Shown here piece by piece: positions 60,047 through 64,000 of a stretch of DNA of 64,000 bases. Within the stretch, counting starts at the first letter, position 1; each line of letters opens with the position of its first letter. Source of the stretch: CALITV01 sp964415795 (GTDB taxonomy: Bacteria > UBP6 > UBA1177 > JAKLFG01); assembly GCA_964415795.1 (NCBI GenBank), contig CAYQBN010000006.1:62001-126000 (forward strand), written 5' to 3'. The notes under the pieces are model-generated. The model worked only from the letters and a program-made list of their open reading frames with translations. It did no database searches and was not told where the DNA came from. The translations under genes and the position numbers were made by a program.

Positions 60047-62365
60047 CTATCCAATACGCACTTTATCGAAGCGGTCACGGAAAAAGGTGTCGAACACGCG
60101 GGCGACGAAGCGTCGTTCCGCCTCGGATGCCTCCGGGTCGTTGACGAAACGGCGCGCCGCTTGTGAGGCCTTTTGCACCTCGATTCCGTACTGTGCGGCG
60201 AGGAGATAGTACGGGTCGCTTCGAAACCCGGCCTGTTCAAGGCCGGAGAGGGCACCCGGTCCCCGCAACTTGAGATCGTACTCGGCGACCTTGAATCCGT
60301 CGCGGACCTGCTCCATGAACGAAAGTCGCTCAATGGCCTTAGGCGATGCCTGCTCTCCCGCGATGAAGGCGGCAAAACTCTTGATGCTTCCCCGTCCGAC
60401 GCGCCCTCGTATCTGATGAAGTTGGGCAAGACCGAAGCGTTCGGCATTCTCGACGATGATGAAGGAGGCGTCGGGGACATCGACGCCGACTTCGATAACG
60501 ACGGTGGAGACGAGCAATCGTGCATTTCCCTCTTTGAAGTCCATGATGACGGCATCCTTTTCCTCGCTCTTCAGACGCCCGTGGAGAAGGCGGACCGTAT
60601 CGCCGAGAAGAGCGCGGAACTCCTCATATACCGCGGTGACCGGAGCAAGGGCACTTTTTTCCGACTCCTCGACGAGAGGACAGATCCAGTAGCCTTTTTT
60701 CCCCTCACGGACGATCGAGACGATGTGTTCTACCACCTTGGGACGGCTCGTAAATGGCACGGCACGGGTCTTCACCGGAAGGCGGCCCTGGGGCATCTCG
60801 TTGAGCACCGATATCTCGGTACCCCCGTAGATCGTAAGAGCAAGCGAGCGGGGGATCGGTGTCGCGCTCGCGATGAGGACATCGGGATTGTTCGCCTTTT
60901 CCATGAGCGCCATACGCTGCGCGACGCCGAACCGGTGCTGTTCATCAATGACAACCAGACCGAGGTCGGCGAGGAGGTCGAGGTTCTCGTAAAGGGCGTG
61001 CGTTCCGACGATGAGACGCGCACCGGCAGCCTGTTCGAGCATCTCGCGTTTCTTGCGGCTCGTCGCGCCGCCGGTCACGATCGCGCTGGTGATCGACGGA
61101 GCACAGCGGCATACCGTTTCGTAATGTTGTCGCGCGAGGATCTCGGTCGGTGCCATGATGACGGCGCGATATCCCGAGGCGATGACATCGCAGGCGGCGA
61201 GAAGCATGACGATGGTCTTTCCACTGCCGACATCGCCTTGGAGGAGACGCATCATCGGTTCAGGGGCGGCGAGGTCGCGACGTATCTCGGCGAGCACGCG
61301 GCGCTGAGCGACGGTGAGCGAGAAGGGGAGGGAGGCCTCGACCGACCGTGCGAGCGGCGAGTTGATGGTCACCGTCCGTGGTTTGCGACGGTTTTCCCTC
61401 ACCCGTTCGAGGTGCGCCCCGTACTGGAAGAAGAACATCTTGTCGAAAGCGAGCCGGCGATGGTGGATCGTCCGGCGCGAATCGAGCTCTTCCGGGGATG
61501 TTTCCGGGGCGGGAAAGTGTACATTGAGTATCGCCATGATGAGATCGGGCCACTCGTAGCGGCTTCGCACCGCAGAGGGTATCCAGTCGCCGCTGAACTT
61601 CATGAGGCGGAGCGCCGCCTCGCGCACCGTGCGGAGGAAAAAGAGCCGCGAGACCCCCGGGATCTTGCGGTAGACGGGGACATAGCCCGAGAGGAGTTCC
61701 CTCCAGACGGCATCGTATTTGAAGATCTCGGGATTGGTGAAAGAGGGGATAACGGTCCGGTTGCTTACTTCTCCTGAGATGATAACCTCGGTGCCGAGAG
61801 GAAACTGCGCGGCGTAGCCGGGGCCCACTTTTCCAAAAAAGGAAACTTGGATCTTTGCTCCGCCGACGGCGAGGTCAAGCACCCATGGTGCCGTCGCTTT
61901 CCATCCTTTCTTCCAGCCGGTGACGGTCCCGGTGACGGTCGCAATGTCTCCCGGCGCAATGCCACGGATCGAGGTAGCAAGGATCCGGGTCTCGTAGCGT
62001 TCGGGGATCGTCTCGACGAGCAGGTTGAAGACCGTCGATCCTATCTCCTTCTTTATCTTTCGGATCTGCGGCGGATGAAGCGGTACGACCGATTCGATGT
62101 CTTGTCCCAAAAAAGAGAGCAGTTTCTCTCCCTCGACGAGGAAATACGAGGGATCCCCTTCGAGAATGCGACCGACCATGGGGAAGAGCGCCAGTATCGG
62201 CGTGTCGTGGCAAAGCCCCGTCCACTGAGGGAGGGCCGCACGCAGGTCACTGCGCACGAGCCGTGTCTCTCCCTTGAGGATGAAGGCGACCTCGCGGGGC
62301 GACGCATGATTTTCCAGCGCGAATGCGCGTATCTCGGTTGAGGGAAGATCAGATGAACGCAACAC
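60047..62365 (-). CDS. recG: ATP-dependent DNA helicase RecG
   Basis: Branch-migrates stalled forks and Holliday junctions. 772 residues if started at GTG 62365. The wedge/OB domain (about 140-240, GDIATVTGTVTGWKKG) is followed by helicase motifs: 'LLQGDVGSGKTIVMLLAA', 'MAPTEILARQHYE', 'IVGTHALYEN', DEQHRFGVAQR, SATPIPRSLALTIYG, and the RecG ending 'GRGSIKSFA', 'KVAEYDLKLRGPGALSGLEQAGF' read in part. The start is uncertain: no ATG is suitable, and GTG 62365 or TTG 62362 lie inside the end of greA (17-base overlap). A longer frame to 62419 is antisupported by its Pro/Ser-rich start. Confidence 0.94.
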   Translation of the reverse strand: MLRSSDLPSTEIRAFALENHASPREVAFILKGETRLVRSDLRAALPQWTGLCHDTPILALFPMVGRILEGDPSYFLVEGEKLLSFLGQDIESVVPLHPPQIRKIKKEIGSTVFNLLVETIPERYETRILATSIRGIAPGDIATVTGTVTGWKKGWKATAPWVLDLAVGGAKIQVSFFGKVGPGYAAQFPLGTEVIISGEVSNRTVIPSFTNPEIFKYDAVWRELLSGYVPVYRKIPGVSRLFFLRTVREAALRLMKFSGDWIPSAVRSRYEWPDLIMAILNVHFPAPETSPEELDSRRTIHHRRLAFDKMFFFQYGAHLERVRENRRKPRTVTINSPLARSVEASLPFSLTVAQRRVLAEIRRDLAAPEPMMRLLQGDVGSGKTIVMLLAACDVIASGYRAVIMAPTEILARQHYETVCRCAPSITSAIVTGGATSRKKREMLEQAAGARLIVGTHALYENLDLLADLGLVVIDEQHRFGVAQRMALMEKANNPDVLIASATPIPRSLALTIYGGTEISVLNEMPQGRLPVKTRAVPFTSRPKVVEHIVSIVREGKKGYWICPLVEESEKSALAPVTAVYEEFRALLGDTVRLLHGRLKSEEKDAVIMDFKEGNARLLVSTVVIEVGVDVPDASFIIVENAERFGLAQLHQIRGRVGRGSIKSFAAFIAGEQASPKAIERLSFMEQVRDGFKVAEYDLKLRGPGALSGLEQAGFRSDPYYLLAAQYGIEVQKASQAARRFVNDPEASEAERRFVARVFDTFFRDRFDKVRIG

Positions 62366-62822
62366 TGACGATCTCGTAGGTGCGGATGCCGGAGGGGGTG
62401 GCCACCTTGACCTCGTCACCGACCGATTTTCCTATGAGCGCCGCGCCGATGGGGGCGGTGACCGATATCTTTCTTTTCGCGATGTCGGCTTCGATCTCAC
62501 CGACGATTTGGTAGACGACCTCCTCTTCCTTTTCGAGGTCGAACAAGGTGACCGTCGCGCCGAAAAGCACCCGATCCCCGGAGAATTTGCTGGGATCTAT
62601 GACTTCGGCGATGGCCACGATACCTTCGAGATGTTGAATGCGTCCCTCGATGAACGCCTGGCGCTCCTTTGCGGCATGATACTCGGCGTTCTCGGAGAGG
62701 TCGCCGTGGGAACGTGCCTCGGCGATCGCCTTGATGATGGCAGGACGCTCGACCTTTTTGAGGTGCTCGAGCTCTTTCTTGAGTGCCGTGAAACCGGCGA
62801 CGGTGATCGGGTAGCGTTTCAT
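62349..62822 (-). CDS. greA: transcription elongation factor GreA
   Basis: Rescues backtracked RNA polymerase by stimulating transcript cleavage. 157 residues: the coiled-coil domain with 'LKKELEHLKKVERPAIIKAIAEARSHGDLSENAEYHAAKERQAFIEGRI' (read in part; the tip DLSENAEY carries the catalytic acidic residues) and the C-terminal FKBP-like domain ending 'TAPIGAALIGKSVGDEV'. ATG 62822 has GGAGG upstream; the longer frame to 62966 is not supported. recG starts within its last codons. Confidence 0.96.
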   Translation of the reverse strand: MKRYPITVAGFTALKKELEHLKKVERPAIIKAIAEARSHGDLSENAEYHAAKERQAFIEGRIQHLEGIVAIAEVIDPSKFSGDRVLFGATVTLFDLEKEEEVVYQIVGEIEADIAKRKISVTAPIGAALIGKSVGDEVKVATPSGIRTYEIVSVAFI

Positions 62823-62863
62823 GTGGTGCCTCCGTAGATCCGTGCCTCCTCGAAGACTCAAAG

Positions 62864-63607
62864 TTATCGCACGACGCCGCCAATCCGCATGCGGCGCTGC
62901 TGATCTTTGACCATCTTCTGCTGGAGCCGGGTTATCGCCTTGCGGTCGAGAAGCATTTGGTACCATATCTCGCCATATTTCTCCATCTTGAAAGAAGTCT
63001 TGTTTTGGAGTGCAAGGAGGTGCTCTTGGAGATTTTGGTTGTTAGGGAGCGACTTGAGACCTCGTTTGATAACGGCGATTGCCTGGTCCCGGTCGTCGAG
63101 TTCGTTCTCATAGAGGTAGGCGCATAGTGAGAAAACGAATGCCTCTTTTTTGTTGAAGCGCATGAGAAGTTCCATCGCGTCGAGTGCCTCTTTTCGTTTA
63201 CCGTTCTTGAGGTGTCCGATGACAAGCAGGCAGTAGGCAAGATAGAGTCGCGGATTGGCATGCTGAAGGTACTTGTAGGCCTCGCCGAACTTTTTGAGCG
63301 AGTAGAGAATAATGCCGATCTGACTGTCTATCTGCGATTTCACGAGGAATGCCCACCGGTCCCACCGGTATCCCTCCTTCAGTATCTCTATGGCGAGGTC
63401 TGTTTTCTGCCGCTGTATCTCGGCGTTGGCCCGCAGAAAGAGCGCCTGAAGTTTCGCCGTTACCTTGCGCGAGATCACGAAGAAGGCGACGATGGCAAGG
63501 AACAGGCCGATGAACACTCCGAAACCCCACCAGCGCCAGCCGGTCGCCGCGGCGATGATGAGTGCGATGAGCGCCCCGCCCCCGAGGCTTACCGCCACAT
63601 TGTACAT
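62864..63607 (-). CDS. membrane protein with TPR-like repeats
   Basis: 247 residues from ATG 63607 (GGAGGA upstream). Two membrane helices (about 8-22 and 27-46), then helical repeats resembling TPRs (EILKEGYRWDRWAFLVKSQID, FGEAYKYLQHANPRLYLAYC, KRKEALDAMELLMRFNKKEAF, RDQAIAVIKRGLKSLPNNQNL), ending in a basic segment (VKDQQRRMRIGG). The repeats would face the cytoplasm or periplasm depending on topology. Family not recognised. greA follows 41 bases later, so they may share a transcript. Confidence 0.75.
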   Translation of the reverse strand: MYNVAVSLGGGALIALIIAAATGWRWWGFGVFIGLFLAIVAFFVISRKVTAKLQALFLRANAEIQRQKTDLAIEILKEGYRWDRWAFLVKSQIDSQIGIILYSLKKFGEAYKYLQHANPRLYLAYCLLVIGHLKNGKRKEALDAMELLMRFNKKEAFVFSLCAYLYENELDDRDQAIAVIKRGLKSLPNNQNLQEHLLALQNKTSFKMEKYGEIWYQMLLDRKAITRLQQKMVKDQQRRMRIGGVVR

Positions 63608-63639
63608 GGTATCCTCCTCATACCAGTTTCATGGGGACG

Positions 63640-63667
63640 ACTCTAACGAAAAGCCCCCTTTTTGCAA
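63640..63667 (-). promoter_or_regulatory. possible promoter for the TPR membrane protein/greA unit
   Basis: On the minus strand TTGCAA (63667-63662), a 16-base spacer and TAGAGT (63645-63640), 33 bases before the ATG. It overlaps the tail of the upstream terminator. Confidence 0.45.
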
Positions 63668-63670
63668 CAA

Positions 63671-63708
63671 AAAGTAGCCTTTCCTTTTGCCCGAGAAAAG
63701 AGGGCTAC
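63671..63708 (-). terminator. intrinsic terminator overlapping the DUF4130 stop codon
   Basis: GTAGCC (63674-63679) pairs with GGCTAC (63703-63708), with inner pairs CTTTT/AAAAG, and on the minus strand the stem is followed by TTTTTGTTGC. The stop codon at 63707-63705 is within the stem. Confidence 0.65.
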
Positions 63709-64000
63709 CGTTTCTCGGTGAGGTGTCTCCAGTAGCGTTCAGGCATGAAGCGTCGTTGACAGCGCGGGTTGCGTCGTTCGGCGACGGCGATTGCGTGAAA
63801 GTAGCCGCGCCAGAGGCGTTCGTAGGGGTCGTCGGCCGTTCCGTCGGGCGGACGGTTACGAAGCGAGAATGTTTCTGCCTCTGGGCGCGCCTCGTGGAGT
63901 GAAACGGTGTCCCAATAGTAGGCGAGATCGTGCCGGAGGTCGGCGATGAGCCATCGCTCGTTGGGCAGACGTTTGACGAAGTGGGGAGCGATGAGCGGGA
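63705..64000 (-). CDS. DUF4130 DNA-metabolism protein, 5' end outside window
   Basis: Translating the minus strand from the window edge gives the last 97 residues of a protein that matches the DUF4130 / 'probable DNA metabolism protein' (TIGR03915) C-terminus: LIAPHFVKRLPNERWLIADL, 'DLAYYWDTVSLHEA', 'YERLWRGYFHAIAVAERRNPRCQRRFMPERYW' read in part, ending RHLTEKR. There is no start in the window. In many bacteria this gene sits beside a radical SAM protein (TIGR03916) of putative DNA modification or repair; that neighbour would be beyond the edge. The closing codon is in a terminator stem. Confidence 0.85.
   Translation of the reverse strand, partial: PLIAPHFVKRLPNERWLIADLRHDLAYYWDTVSLHEARPEAETFSLRNRPPDGTADDPYERLWRGYFHAIAVAERRNPRCQRRFMPERYWRHLTEKR

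Noticed and set aside
60173..61777. 534-codon plus-strand frame opposite recG
   Set aside because: Antisense shadow of recG motifs; composition is charged and repetitive without any family match.

Overview
The window is a compact, GC-rich bacterial chromosome segment (G/C-rich third codon positions, many ATGA/TGATG stop-start overlaps, several convergent genes that touch or overlap). The cell is Gram-negative with a meso-diaminopimelate murein: MurE carries the DNPR motif, and there are many lipoproteins with lipoboxes, an OmpA-type lipoprotein and a beta-barrel-like protein. Secreted lipoproteins with long Asp/Thr/Pro stalks, a Myxococcus-type cysteine repeat (DUF4215-like) and Big_5 domains suggest an uncultured deltaproteobacterial or Myxococcota-like lineage. 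I cannot name the taxon from sequence alone.

Layout. 1-4.1 kb (+): two unknown genes, priA and a glycerate 2-kinase. 4.1-6.2 kb (-): a thioredoxin/CcdA-like fusion and a Cys/Asp-rich lipoprotein. 6.5-8.9 kb (+): an envelope operon with a small acidic exported protein, a TolC-like half protein and a lamin-tail lipoprotein. 8.9-13.7 kb: a START-domain protein, one tRNA(CAU), an OmpA-type lipoprotein downstream of 6-phosphofructokinase, an outer-membrane protein and a CpsB/YwqE-type PHP phosphatase. 13.7-18.5 kb: a three-Big_5 lipoprotein, a frameshifted alpha/beta-hydrolase lipoprotein and a coupled pair of small unknown genes. 18.5-26.6 kb: tgt, a small ferredoxin, an unusual Cys-rich reading frame, an NtrC-type activator, an AGCS symporter, a hotdog thioesterase, a C-type-lectin lipoprotein and glyQ.

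26.8-44.7 kb (+) is a complete dcw cluster in canonical order: mraZ, rsmH, ftsL, ftsI, murE, murF, mraY, murD, ftsW, murG, murC, murB, ddl, ftsQ, ftsA, ftsZ. It runs on by overlaps into a radical SAM gene and a NUDIX gene. These genes build lipid II in the cytoplasm, polymerise and cross-link it at the septum, and assemble the divisome. Repeated GTGG(G/T) boxes before mraZ look like MraZ autoregulatory sites.

46.5-64 kb: an ankyrin membrane protein, a second radical SAM protein, a DUF1566 protein, then leftward units ndk/Gfo-Idh/dxr/cdsA and, in its own block, greA-recG-pgeF-nucleoside kinase-MlaF-like ATPase-7TM diguanylate cyclase. The right edge cuts a DUF4130 gene.

I found no CRISPR array, transposase, integrase, prophage or rRNA. 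The most interesting items are not a classic defence island. They are a C-type lectin domain split by an inserted domain, the family of Asp-stalk surface lipoproteins, the in-frame Cys-rich extension at 20.57-20.94 kb, a small protein with Roadblock-like topology, the 6.5-8.9 kb envelope operon, and an MlaF-like ATPase coupled to a diguanylate cyclase without its usual partners.
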